Positions 9,340-19,400 of a DNA stretch of 53,496 nt are shown here, in pieces (the stretch's first letter is position 1; each line of letters opens with the position of its first letter). Source of the DNA: an uncultured Polaribacter sp. (lineage in GTDB: Bacteria; Bacteroidota; Bacteroidia; Flavobacteriales; Flavobacteriaceae); the NCBI GenBank assembly GCA_913020555.1, contig CAJWAC010000007.1, positions 1 through 53,496 of the forward strand. Reading direction: 5' to 3'. A program made the translations under genes and the position numbers. The notes below the pieces were generated by a model, which was not told where the DNA came from, did no database searches, and was given only the letters and a program-made list of their open reading frames with translations.

Positions 9340-11617
9340 AATTCAAAAAAATTTTAGTTTAATATGTTTGCTTTTTTGTTTACAATTTTCTTTTTCTCAA
9401 AACACTAAAACAAAGATTTTATTAATAGATGCATTAAATCTTATTGAAAAAACAAACAACGTATATTTTAATTATTCTAATGATGTTATAAAAAATATTA
9501 GGGTTAATAAACCAAAAAAAAATCTTAAAACTCAGTTGTTATTAGAAAAACTTTTCTCAGAGACAAATTTAAAATTCACACTACTAGAGGGCGGGCAAAT
9601 AATTATTTTTAAAAGAGAAGAATCAGAAAAAATCACAATTTTAGATGAAATTATTTTAAATAACATTCTTACCAAAGGAATATCTGTAAAAAAAGGAGGA
9701 AAAATAACCATAAAACCAGATGAATTTAAAATACTCCCTGGTTTAGCAGAACCTGATATTCTGCAATCTATACAATCTTTACCTGGGGTTTTAAATGCAA
9801 ATAAAAAGCTCTCTGATATAAATATCAGAGGAGGTACTCATGATCAAAATTTGTTTTTATGGAACAATATTAAAATGTACCAAACAGGGCATTTTTTTGG
9901 TTTAATTTCACCCTTTAATCCTTACTTAATAAAAGAAGTTAATCTTCTAAAAAATGGTGCAAGTCCTAAATATGGCGATGGGGTTTCAAGTATTATAGAA
10001 ATGAACAATAAAAAATCTGATACTAAAGAAACTAAATTTGGATTTGGCCTTGATTTAATTAGTTTAGATGCTTTATTAATTACTCCATTGAGTAAAAATA
10101 CAGAGTTGCAATTTTCAGTAAGAAGAGCATTTACAGATATTTTAAAAACCATTACTTACAATAATTTTTTTGATAGAATTTTTCAAGATTCAGACTTGAA
10201 CCCAAATAATGTTCAAAATACATCTAAAAATGAAAAGTTTTTTTTCTATGATATTTCCACAACAATTTATCATGAATTTTCAAAAAAACATCAAATACAA
10301 ATAAATTTAATAAATGTTAATAATAATTTGATCTATAACAATACTCAAAACACCAATTCATTTTTAGTGCCCAACAATTTATCACAAAATACGTTTGCTA
10401 TAAGTACAGATTATCATTTTGAACAAAATAATTTAGAACTTGATGCACAACTTTTCTTCTCTAAATATTCTCAATTTTCTACAATTAATAATTTAATAAA
10501 CGACAATACAAATCAAATCCTAAATCAAGAAAATTTAATTCAAGAAAATGGATTAAAATTGCATGGAAAATATCAAGTTTTAGATCAATTAAATCTTTCT
10601 TTTGGCTATCAATTAAATGAAGCTGGAATAACAAATGCTGAAGATGTAGTTTCGCCTAGTTTTCAAAGATTTATAAAAGAGGTGGTTTTAACTCATTCTT
10701 TGTTTTATGAATTGACTTATCAATCAGATGCCAATAAGTTTAATGGTAAAATAGGATTTAGAAATAATTATTTTGAAAAGTTTGATGTATTTAATTTTGA
10801 ACCAAGAATCAGTTTAAATTATAATCTTTTAAATGATTTTAAACTAGAGTTTTTAGGAGAAATGAAAAGTCAAGTTACAAGTCAGATTATAGATTTACCT
10901 CAAGATTTTTTAGGTGTAGAAAATAAACGATGGATTCTTTCAAATAATGACAATATACCCATTTTGAGGAGTAAACAAGTTTCTCTTGCGTTGCGTTACA
11001 AGAAAAAAAACTTTATTGTAAGTGCAGAAACTTATTTAAAGAGAATTGATGGAGTAACTTCTAGAAGTCAAGGTTTTCAAAATCAATTTGAGTTTTCTAA
11101 TACTAATGGTAATCAAAAATCTTCTGGTTTAGAACTTTTAGTTCATGATAAATTTAAGAATCTAAAAACTTGGTTAACCTATAATTTTAATAATAATTCT
11201 ATTTTTTTAGAAGGATTGAACAACAATAATTATTTTCCTACTAATCAAGACATTAGGCATTCTTTGTCTTTAAATACATCAGTAGAGGTAAATCAATTTA
11301 ATTTTGCAATTGCCGGCAATTGGCATACTGGAAAGCCATTTACGAGTATAAATACTACAAATCCATTAGATACGAATAACACAATAAATTTTAATACTGT
11401 TAATAGCAATAATTTGAAAAACTATTTTAGAGTAGATTTCTCCATGAACTATACGTTTAAATTCAAAGGTAGAATTGGTCTATCTATTTGGAATTTATTG
11501 GACACTAAAAACATACTAAACACTTACTATAATTTAGATGAAAATAACATCATCAAAACTATAAATACGAATTCTTTAGGCTTAACACCTAATGTGAGTT
11601 TTAGAATAAGTTTTTAG
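9332..11617 (+). CDS. STN-domain TonB-dependent receptor (FecA-like transducer)
   Basis: A 761-residue outer-membrane receptor. After a signal peptide (about 1-23, ending FSFSQ) there is an STN/secretin-like signalling domain (about 28-95), where FecA-type receptors contact FecR. The plug follows (about 130-230) with PDILQSIQSLPGV, INIRGGTHDQNLFLWNNI and LLKNGASPKYGDGVSS. The beta-barrel ends in the aromatic RISF terminus. No SusD partner follows, so this is a simple transducing receptor rather than a SusCD pair. The ligand cannot be read from the sequence; the only candidate partner visible is the lipoprotein upstream of the sigma gene. The 8-bp overlap with fecR indicates one operon. Confidence 0.92.
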   Translation: MIKIQKNFSLICLLFCLQFSFSQNTKTKILLIDALNLIEKTNNVYFNYSNDVIKNIRVNKPKKNLKTQLLLEKLFSETNLKFTLLEGGQIIIFKREESEKITILDEIILNNILTKGISVKKGGKITIKPDEFKILPGLAEPDILQSIQSLPGVLNANKKLSDINIRGGTHDQNLFLWNNIKMYQTGHFFGLISPFNPYLIKEVNLLKNGASPKYGDGVSSIIEMNNKKSDTKETKFGFGLDLISLDALLITPLSKNTELQFSVRRAFTDILKTITYNNFFDRIFQDSDLNPNNVQNTSKNEKFFFYDISTTIYHEFSKKHQIQINLINVNNNLIYNNTQNTNSFLVPNNLSQNTFAISTDYHFEQNNLELDAQLFFSKYSQFSTINNLINDNTNQILNQENLIQENGLKLHGKYQVLDQLNLSFGYQLNEAGITNAEDVVSPSFQRFIKEVVLTHSLFYELTYQSDANKFNGKIGFRNNYFEKFDVFNFEPRISLNYNLLNDFKLEFLGEMKSQVTSQIIDLPQDFLGVENKRWILSNNDNIPILRSKQVSLALRYKKKNFIVSAETYLKRIDGVTSRSQGFQNQFEFSNTNGNQKSSGLELLVHDKFKNLKTWLTYNFNNNSIFLEGLNNNNYFPTNQDIRHSLSLNTSVEVNQFNFAIAGNWHTGKPFTSINTTNPLDTNNTINFNTVNSNNLKNYFRVDFSMNYTFKFKGRIGLSIWNLLDTKNILNTYYNLDENNIIKTINTNSLGLTPNVSFRISF

Positions 11618-11686
11618 TTAAAATAAAAATAGAGTTAAAGACTAGGCTTTCAAAATCTATTTATAAAATGCAATAACAGAAGATTA

Positions 11687-12769
11687 TTAAACCTTAATAA
11701 AAATATTTTTTCTAAACATGTAAAGTGCTAATCCAGCATAAAATATTACTACAGATAAAGCATATAAAAAAGAAGAAAAGTTGTCTGTAAAAAATGATTG
11801 TACAAAAATAGTTTCATATAAATAACCATGTAAATTACTTTCACCTAATTTTGTTAAATACATGGTTTTAGAAATAAAGCTTGAAAGAAAATAAATTGTA
11901 ATAGCATTTATACCCAAATACTTAAATATAGTGCCAAATTTAAAGTTTTTTACATCTCTAAAATAATATATAATTGTTAGAATTAGTGTGGCCCAACCAC
12001 TTGTTACAATAACAAAACTACTGCTCCATAAAGCTTTATTGATAGGAAATACCATATGAAATAAATATCCTACACTCAACAACAAAAGAGAAAGAATAAA
12101 CAATCGTAAAACACCAATATTGTTATCTAATAGTTTTCCTATTAATATTCCAGAAATACAAGTTACGATGGATGGTAGCGTACTAAATATACCTTCAGGA
12201 TCATAATCTGACTGCCACATATGATTTCCTAAAATATTTAAATCTATATAATTAGCCCAGTTGTTTGCTGCTCTTTCAAAAGTTGGTAATGTACCATCTG
12301 AAAACGGAAGAAATCCTAAAATAAACCAATAGCCAATTAAAATTGCAATAGAAATTGTTACTAAAATTTTCCAATTAAAATTGATATATAAAATTGATGA
12401 AATAAAAAATACAATACCTATTCTTTGTAATACTCCAGGAATTCTAAAAGTATCAAAATCCTTTATAAAAGGGTAATAAGGTAAAAATATATTTAAAAAT
12501 ATACCCAACCCTATTAATTTTACACTTCTAATTAAAATCTTTTTGTAAACTAAAGCATCATTTGATTTATTCTTATAAGCGAAGTAAATCGAAATTCCAA
12601 CAATAAATAAAAAGAAAGGGAAAATTAAATCTGTTGGAGTTAAGCCATTCCATTCTGCATGCAATAAAGGCTTGTAAACAGAAGACCATGTTCCTGGTGT
12701 ATTCACCAAAATCATTGCAGCAATCGTGAATCCTCTTAATAAATCAACAGATTCTATTCTTTTAGACAT
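11687..12769 (-). CDS. nagX: NagX/HGSNAT-like transmembrane acetyltransferase (COG4299/DUF5009)
   Basis: A 360-residue polytopic membrane protein, about 10 hydrophobic segments, of the heparan-alpha-glucosaminide N-acetyltransferase family. In animals HGSNAT carries acetyl groups across the lysosomal membrane onto terminal glucosamine. The opening SVDLLRGFTIAAMILVN and the block LLHAEWNGLTPTDLIFP match the family. His37 in H-A-x-W-N-G-L-T corresponds to the conserved active-site His. It is the second gene of a minus-strand pair, 29 bp after the NagP-like transporter, which supports a role in amino-sugar handling: acetylating periplasmic glucosamine with cytosolic acetyl-CoA. The family is clear; the substrate is inferred. 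The symbol nagX rests on context. Confidence 0.85.
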   Translation of the reverse strand: MSKRIESVDLLRGFTIAAMILVNTPGTWSSVYKPLLHAEWNGLTPTDLIFPFFLFIVGISIYFAYKNKSNDALVYKKILIRSVKLIGLGIFLNIFLPYYPFIKDFDTFRIPGVLQRIGIVFFISSILYINFNWKILVTISIAILIGYWFILGFLPFSDGTLPTFERAANNWANYIDLNILGNHMWQSDYDPEGIFSTLPSIVTCISGILIGKLLDNNIGVLRLFILSLLLLSVGYLFHMVFPINKALWSSSFVIVTSGWATLILTIIYYFRDVKNFKFGTIFKYLGINAITIYFLSSFISKTMYLTKLGESNLHGYLYETIFVQSFFTDNFSSFLYALSVVIFYAGLALYMFRKNIFIKV

Positions 12770-12798
12770 CTAAAACTAATGTATTACATATATAAAAA

Positions 12799-14124
12799 CT
12801 AGGATTTCTTTAATCCTAATTTGTGCCCCCAAAAAGCATAGTAAAGAATTACTAAGTAGCAAGGTAACAAAATCCAATAACCAAAAGAAGCTGCTTCTGA
12901 CAAAGCATTAGCTTCATTTAAACCAGCAACTATTAATTCTTCTTTTTTACTATCAACCAAAGCACCATATAAAGGAGGAATAATTGCACCCCCAGAAATG
13001 GCCATAATTAATAAGGCTGATGCAGTTTTAGTAAATTTACCTAAACCTTTCAAAGTTAACGGCCAAATTGCTGGCCAAACTAATGCATTTGCAATACCTA
13101 AAGCAGCAACAAAAAGTACAGATGTAAATCCGGTTGTATAAACAATACATAAAGAAAAGATAATTCCTAGAAAAGCACTCGCCTTTAAAGCCAAAGATTG
13201 AGAGATATACTTAGGTATTAAAAACACACCTAAAGCATAAGTAACAACCATTGCCATTAAGGTATATGTTGTAAAAGAGTTAGATTGTTCTCCTAAACCC
13301 AATGAATGTCCGTAAGCAATAATAGTATCACCAGCAATTACCTCTGCCCCAACGTATAGAAACAATGCCAATACACCTAGCCATAAATGTGGAAACTGAA
13401 AAACACTTGTTTTAGATGACTCTCCGTCCTTTGGTTCTTCTATTGGAGCTGCTTCAACGTTTGGTAATGGTGCTTTTCTAATTAAGATCCCTAGTAAAAA
13501 TAATACCAAGGCCATTACAATATACGGTGTAATAACACTATCTGCCATTGAATTTAATAAATTTTCTTTTTCTTCAAGGCTCACAGTACTTAATTTTTCC
13601 TTTATCTCTCCAATACCAGACAATAGAATAGTGGCAAAAATAAATGACCCTAATGCTCCAGCCACTTTATTGGCAATTCCCATGATAGCGATACGCTTTG
13701 CGGCACTTTCCATAGGTCCTAAAATAGTAATATATGGGTTAGAGGCTGTTTGTAATAAAGTCATTCCGATACCTTGAATAAAAATAGCGGTTAAAAACAT
13801 CCAATAAGTTCTTGCATTTGCTGCAGGTATAAATAATAAAGCTCCAATTGCCATTATTATCAACCCTAAAGACATTCCTTTTTTGTAACCAATTTTATTA
13901 ATTATATAAGATGCTGGCAAAGCCATAACTACAAAAGAGATGTAGGAAGCAGATGCTACTAAATAAGATTGTGCATCCGTTAACTCATTTATGGTTTTCA
14001 TAAATGGAATTAACGCTCCATTTATCCAAGTAACAAATCCGAAAATAAAAAAAAGTCCAGCAATAATTAGTATTGGGATTAATGTATTGCTCTTTTGAGA
14101 ATTAGATTGAGTAATATTAGACAT
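12799..14124 (-). CDS. nagP: Sugar MFS transporter, FucP/NagP-like (probable GlcNAc permease)
   Basis: A 441-residue, 12-segment major-facilitator protein of the FucP/GluP/NagP subgroup. The N-terminus (LIPILIIAGLFFIFGFVTW INGALIPF), the loop IINKIGYKKGMSLGL, and the segment LLQTASNPYITILGP are typical of that subgroup. Members import fucose, glucose/galactose or N-acetylglucosamine with protons. GlcNAc is the best guess because the gene is paired with a NagX-like acetyltransferase and lies in a locus with NagB, GH20 and SusCD. It is preceded by a 360-bp gap with two inverted repeats that may be regulatory. Confidence 0.88.
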   Translation of the reverse strand: MSNITQSNSQKSNTLIPILIIAGLFFIFGFVTWINGALIPFMKTINELTDAQSYLVASASYISFVVMALPASYIINKIGYKKGMSLGLIIMAIGALLFIPAANARTYWMFLTAIFIQGIGMTLLQTASNPYITILGPMESAAKRIAIMGIANKVAGALGSFIFATILLSGIGEIKEKLSTVSLEEKENLLNSMADSVITPYIVMALVLFLLGILIRKAPLPNVEAAPIEEPKDGESSKTSVFQFPHLWLGVLALFLYVGAEVIAGDTIIAYGHSLGLGEQSNSFTTYTLMAMVVTYALGVFLIPKYISQSLALKASAFLGIIFSLCIVYTTGFTSVLFVAALGIANALVWPAIWPLTLKGLGKFTKTASALLIMAISGGAIIPPLYGALVDSKKEELIVAGLNEANALSEAASFGYWILLPCYLVILYYAFWGHKLGLKKS

Positions 14125-14246
14125 AAATATTAGTGTATTTGGATATTTTTTAGTGAGTACTTAAGGTATATGTAAAGAATGTGATAAGAAGAAGAAAATA
14201 AAAATAAAATCTACCAATGACACAATTTTAAGGTTAAACAGAATTA

Positions 14247-14273
14247 TTTATAAAACTAATCAGTTTTTATAAA
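14247..14273. repeat. Imperfect inverted repeat upstream of nagP
   Basis: TTTATAAAACT (14247-14257), a 4-nt spacer, then AGTTTTTATAAA (14262-14273) form an inverted repeat with one bulged base. It lies about 125-150 bp upstream of the minus-strand nagP start. It could be an operator or an RNA hairpin. AT richness makes chance plausible. Confidence 0.35.
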
Positions 14274-14376
14274 TTAATCATAAAACCTGTTCATAAAGTT
14301 CTTCTGAAAGTTTTATAGAGCAATATTACAAGTATACAATTGAGAAAAATTCTTTTAAAAGTTTCATGATTAAATA

Positions 14377-14392
14377 TTTACCAAATGGTAAA
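14377..14392. promoter_or_regulatory. Palindrome TTTACC-N4-GGTAAA, operator candidate
   Basis: A perfect 6+6 palindrome with a 4-nt spacer lies in the 360-bp gap 14125-14484 between the nagP start and the response-regulator stop. It is the only G/C-containing dyad in the gap, as expected of a repressor site. No cognate repressor gene is in the window. Apart from this and the repeat at 14247, I see no gene in the gap and no convincing TAnnTTTG box. Confidence 0.35.
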
Positions 14393-14484
14393 ATTTAAAA
14401 AATCATTTGATTATGATAATTCCAACAACGCAATTTTATAACTTAACTATTTCATATGAAATTATGATATTAATTTAAACCCTG

Positions 14485-15192
14485 TTAATCAGTATTTAAA
14501 ATAATTCTCTTTGCGTGGTTAACGTACTTTCTGCCTATAGGTATTCTTATTTTATTAATTTCTACCAGATTACCCTCAATACTATTTATCTTGTCTATCG
14601 CTATAGTATAGGATCTGTGAATTCTAATAAAATTATTTTCAGGAAGCTCTTCGGTAATACTTGTTAACGATTTATGTACAAGATGTTTTTCTGCAAGGGT
14701 AACTACTTTGATATAATCCTTTAAACTTTCTACGTAAAGTATGTCTTCAAATTTAATTTTTACAAGCTTTTTATCTACTTTTAAAAAGATAAAAGATTCT
14801 TTGGTGTCTTCATCTTTTACATCTTCAGAATCTGAGACAACCTTTTTAGTTATTTTATTAATAGTTTTTAAAAATCTATTAAAAGGAATAGGTTTTACAA
14901 GATAATCAAGTACATTTAGATCATAACTCTCTACAGCATATTCTCTGTATGCGGTTGTTATTACAATGTTTGTTTTAAAGTTAAGTGTTTTACCAAAATC
15001 TAGCCCGTTCATTTTAGGCATATTTATGTCTAAGAAAATCACATCTATATCGCCTGTTTCAATTGTTGACAAAGCTTCAATTGGATTTTGAAATGTATCT
15101 ACAATCTCAAAGTTTTTAAACTCTTTTAAATGATTTTCAACAACCTTAATGGCTAAAGGTTCATCATCTATAATAATACATTTTATTTTCAT
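14485..15192 (-). CDS. LytTR-family response regulator
   Basis: A 235-residue response regulator. The receiver domain (1-about 118) has the acidic pair D9/D10, the phospho-acceptor D55 in VIFLDINMPKMNG, and the conserved Lys in DYLVKPIPF. The LytTR DNA-binding domain (about 138-232) carries ILYVESLKDYIKV and FIRIHRSYTIAIDKI. LytTR regulators bind paired direct repeats near promoters. It follows its sensor kinase by 20 bp. The pair sits between nagP/nagX and the divergent susC, so this amino-sugar locus is its most likely target. That regulatory link is inferred from position. Confidence 0.95.
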   Translation of the reverse strand: MKIKCIIIDDEPLAIKVVENHLKEFKNFEIVDTFQNPIEALSTIETGDIDVIFLDINMPKMNGLDFGKTLNFKTNIVITTAYREYAVESYDLNVLDYLVKPIPFNRFLKTINKITKKVVSDSEDVKDEDTKESFIFLKVDKKLVKIKFEDILYVESLKDYIKVVTLAEKHLVHKSLTSITEELPENNFIRIHRSYTIAIDKINSIEGNLVEINKIRIPIGRKYVNHAKRIILNTD

Positions 15193-15212
15193 GATTTAAA
15201 GATACTAAAACA

Positions 15213-16289
15213 TTATAATTGTATAGATAATTTTACACTGTAATTTTTATTTTTTGTGTTAATGGACAAATTAAAAGTATCCTTGAAAAGCAACTCCAAT
15301 CTTCTTAATACATTCTTATTTCCAATTCCGTGATTTTTTTTATTTTTTACAGCTAAATAATTATTGACAACTTCAAAAACAAATAAATTCTCTTTGGTCA
15401 CTTCAAACTTGATAAATAATTTTAACTTTTCATTATCAACTGAACCATGTTTAAAGCAATTTTCTATGAATGGTAAAAATAATAAAGGTGGAAGACTTTT
15501 GCCTTCTAAGTCTCCAACCATATCCATTTGAACGCTAACATTATCACCATATCTTAACCTTTCAATTTCAATATAATTTTGAATGTAGTTTATTTCTTTT
15601 AAAAGACTTATACGTGGTTCTTTTGCATCGTATAAAATATATTCCATAATCTCCGAAAGCTTCAGCACAACTTCTGGAGCATTTTTCGATTTTTCGAGAG
15701 TTAAAGCATACAAATTGTTCAGAGTATTAAAAAAAAAGTGAGGTTGTATTTGAGCCTTTAAAAATTGAAGTTCTGTTTTTAATTGATTTGCTTGTAATTC
15801 CTCTATTCTCTTTCTATCAAAAATCCAATCAACTGTCAATTTAATTGTTGTTACAATTGCAATGTCATAAATCCCTATTAAAAACACAACTAGTATATGG
15901 TTAAAAGCATAAGGTCTTTGTGGGGTTTGCGACTCTGGCCATACATTTTCATTTATAAAAAAGAATATTAACTGAGTTCTAACAATATAAAAAATAATTA
16001 AAGCAGCTAGAAATGCTAAAATATAGATTACAATTTTTTTCTTAAATAGCAGTCGTGGTAATAAAAAGTAAACATGAAAATAAGCAAGTAACATGCCTAA
16101 AGTAACAGTTACCAAATTAGACCTGAATGAATACAAATAATCTTCATAATAGCTCCCCCACCTAATTACATTAAGTAAAAAGTAACTTATCCAAAATGCA
16201 AAATGGTACTTTAAAGGAATCTTGTAACTAAAATTTAAAAAAGTATTTTTCAATAAAATAGGTTTAAAATTGTAAATATAGCAAACCAA
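15213..16289 (-). CDS. LytS-like sensor histidine kinase (His_kinase PF06580 type)
   Basis: A 358-residue membrane sensor kinase. Four hydrophobic segments lie at about 28-42, 58-80, 86-111 and 131-150. A short coiled helix then leads to the phospho-acceptor block QIQPHFFFNTLNN (His184), and a GHKL ATPase domain carries the N-box LLFLPFIENCFKHG and a glycine motif NHGIGNKNVLRRL. There is no separate sensory domain, as is usual for the LytS/YehU-like kinases of Bacteroidota, so any signal is sensed in or near the membrane. It is divergent from susC across about 150 bp and is followed by its regulator. Confidence 0.94.
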   Translation of the reverse strand: MVCYIYNFKPILLKNTFLNFSYKIPLKYHFAFWISYFLLNVIRWGSYYEDYLYSFRSNLVTVTLGMLLAYFHVYFLLPRLLFKKKIVIYILAFLAALIIFYIVRTQLIFFFINENVWPESQTPQRPYAFNHILVVFLIGIYDIAIVTTIKLTVDWIFDRKRIEELQANQLKTELQFLKAQIQPHFFFNTLNNLYALTLEKSKNAPEVVLKLSEIMEYILYDAKEPRISLLKEINYIQNYIEIERLRYGDNVSVQMDMVGDLEGKSLPPLLFLPFIENCFKHGSVDNEKLKLFIKFEVTKENLFVFEVVNNYLAVKNKKNHGIGNKNVLRRLELLFKDTFNLSINTKNKNYSVKLSIQL

Positions 16290-16372
16290 TCAAACTATTG
16301 ATTTCATAATCACAATTAATATTAAAAAAAATGTCATTCATCACTTTTTTTCTGTTGTTGGTATATTATATT

Positions 16373-16403
16373 TTTTATTTAACCCGATACAAACATACTT
16401 TTA
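16373..16403 (+). promoter_or_regulatory. Candidate promoter for susC
   Basis: TACTTTTA (16396-16403) resembles the -7 box TAnnTTTG with the last base changed, and TTTT (16373-16376) lies 19 nt upstream. The 10-mer ATACTTTTAT at 16395-16404 recurs upstream of the nagB fusion (21263-21272), suggesting that both units use the same kind of promoter. The ATG at 16439 is 35 nt downstream. Confidence 0.42.
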
Positions 16404-16438
16404 TAGAGGAATTTAATCAAAATAACTTAATTCATTTT

Positions 16439-19400
16439 ATGAAAAAAATTTACACAGTACTGATTGCTGTTTTTTCATTTATCCTTACGATGAATGTTCA
16501 AGCACAAGAAAAAAGTATAACTGGTACAGTAACATCTAAATCAGATGGGGCCACTCTACCAGGAGTTAGCGTTGTTATAAAAGGAACAACAAAAGGAACA
16601 GAAACAGACTTTGACGGTAAGTATACCATCAAAGCTTCTGAAGGAGATGTTTTAAGCTTTTCATTTTTAGGAATGAAAACAAAAGAAGCAACAGTTGGCG
16701 AATCTAACACCTTAGATCTGGTTTTAGAAGATGACTCGGACCAATTAGATGAAATTGTGGTAACGGCACTTGGTATTAAAAAATCAAGAAAGACACTAAC
16801 TTATTCAGCGCAAGATGTCAAAGGTGACGAGTTAACAAAAGTTAAACAAGTGAATCCTATTAATGGTTTATCAGGTAAATCAGCGGGTTTAACTATAACT
16901 AGAAGTTCATCAGGTGCAGGTGGTGCTACAAAAGTAGTATTAAGAGGTAACTCTTCTACAACTAATAATGATCCTTTATATGTTATTGATGGGATACCAA
17001 TGCTTAATAGTGGTAATGGTCAAAACGGTGAAACACCTGGAGCAAACATCTTTGGTGGGTTAACAGGAAATAGAGATGGTGGAGACATTACGTCTTTAAT
17101 TAATCCAGATGATGTAGAAAGTATAACCATTTTAAAAGGTGCTTCTGCAGCTGCATTGTATGGTAGTCAAGGTGCCAATGGTGTAATTTTGATCAACACT
17201 AAAAGTGGAAAAGAAGGGAAAATTAAAGTAAATATTAATTCTACGTTAACAATTGATAATGTATTTACTTTACCAGAATTACAATCAGAATACCAGTCAT
17301 TATCTGTAGGTGAAACGATTGGTGAAAATGGATTTGTTTCAAACGCAACGTCTTGGGGACCTGCTGCTAGTGGATTGTCTAACGATGTAGGTAGTTTTTT
17401 TAATACGGGGGTTACGGCTATCAACTCGATTTCTTTAAGTGCTGGTTCCAAAAAAGCACAAACCTATTTTTCTTATGCAAATACAAATGCTTCAGGAGTT
17501 ACACCAAATAATAAGTTAAACAGAAATGTACTTAATCTTCGTGAAACAGCTTCTTTTTTAAATGATAAAATTCAATTATCAGCAAATATTAGTTTATCAG
17601 ACCAAAGAATTCAGAATAGACCTGGAAACGGGTTGTACTCAAATCCTTTAACTGGATTATACTTGCATCCTGTAGGAATAGATAGAGATATTTATAAAAA
17701 TAAGTTTGAATATTTCAATACCGATTTGAATATGATGGATCAGTATGCTACATCATTTGATGGAACTATTCAACAAAATCCATATTGGTTAATCAATAGA
17801 AATCCTAGTGAGGATGTTGTACAGCGAGTTCTTGCAAGTGCAAATATAAAATATCAAATCACAGAAAATTTTGCCTTACAATCAAGAGCAAGTTATGATA
17901 AATCATTCTTTACATTTGATAAAAGATTATTCGGAGGAACTGACTCTAATTTTGCCCCTGCTACCGGTCGTTATATTTTAGAGAAAACAGAGAATACTCA
18001 ACAATATATAGATCTAATTGGGACTTATAATAGAGAATTGTCAGAAGATTTTGACTTTGGTTTAACTGTTGGTACAAGTTTAACAAAATACAAAACTGGA
18101 GACCAAATACAATTAGATTCAGGACTTGAAGGTTTAAGTTTTCCTAATGAATTTACACTTGCTAACTTTGAATCGTCTAGAGGTATTAGACAACAAGTTG
18201 TAAATCGTGAAGTACAATCTATATTTGGTGCTGCTAATATTGGTTACAAAAACATGTTATATCTAGACATAACAGGTAGAACAGACTGGTCTTCTACACT
18301 AGTAAATACAGATTCTAAATCATTCTTTTACCCGTCTGTTGGTTTAACAGGTATTTTAACAGAAGCCTTTGAAATGCCAGAATCTATTTCTTTTGCAAAA
18401 TTAAGAGTATCTTATGCAGAGGTTGGAAAAGACATACCTGCATATGCAACTGTTCCACTAAGAACAATTGGAACAACAAACTCTGGTGGTCAAATTGGTG
18501 CTGCTAATCAAGCTACATTTGCACCTATTGTAGGTGAAACATTACAACCAGAAAGACAAAAATCATTTGAAATAGGAACAGAATGGAGATTCTTTGGTAA
18601 TAGATTGGGCTTAGACCTTACTTACTATAATTCCAACACTGAAAATCAAATATTCTTTATAGATGCAGAACCAAATGCTGAAGGATATACTCAGAATATT
18701 GTAAATGCAGGAGAAATTTCAAATTCAGGTATTGAATTGGTACTTAACGGTAAACCTATTGTAAATGATAACTTTACATGGAATACCTCATTAAACTTTG
18801 CGACGAATAAAAATGAAGTTGTCTCTGTTCACCCATCATTAGAAAATGGAGAAGCAATTATAACTGCACCAGGTGTAAATGGATATGGATATTCTTTAAT
18901 TGAAGGTGAAGATTTTGGTAGTATTCAAGCAAATTCTATACAGAGAGATGATTCAGGACTGCCAATAGTAACAATAACAAAGGATGCTGATAACAATGAT
19001 ATCTTTGCTTTTGAAACTACAGGTTTTGAAACGGTTGCTCATGCACAACCAGACTTTACTTTAGGCTGGAGCAATAGCTTTGACTTCAAAAATTTTACAA
19101 TAAACTTTCTAATTGACGGTAAATTTGGTGGAGAAGTAGTAAGTGTTACAGAATCTATAAATGATTTATATGGTGTATCTCAAGCATCTGCAGATGCTAG
19201 GAACGCTAACGGAGGCTTTGTAAATGTTGTAACAACAGATGGAACAGCAGCTCAAATGACAGCTCAAGATTATTTAACAAGAACTGGAGGTAGAGCTGGT
19301 TTATTAGGTGAATATGTTTATGATGCAACCAATGTAACTTTAAGAGAGGTTTCAGTTGGTTATAACATTCCTAAGCCAGGAGATTTTTTTGAATCAATCA

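Noticed and set aside
16331..16438. Longer N-terminus for SusC from the ATG at 16331
   Set aside because: It adds 36 residues before a perfect signal peptide and overlaps the likely promoter.
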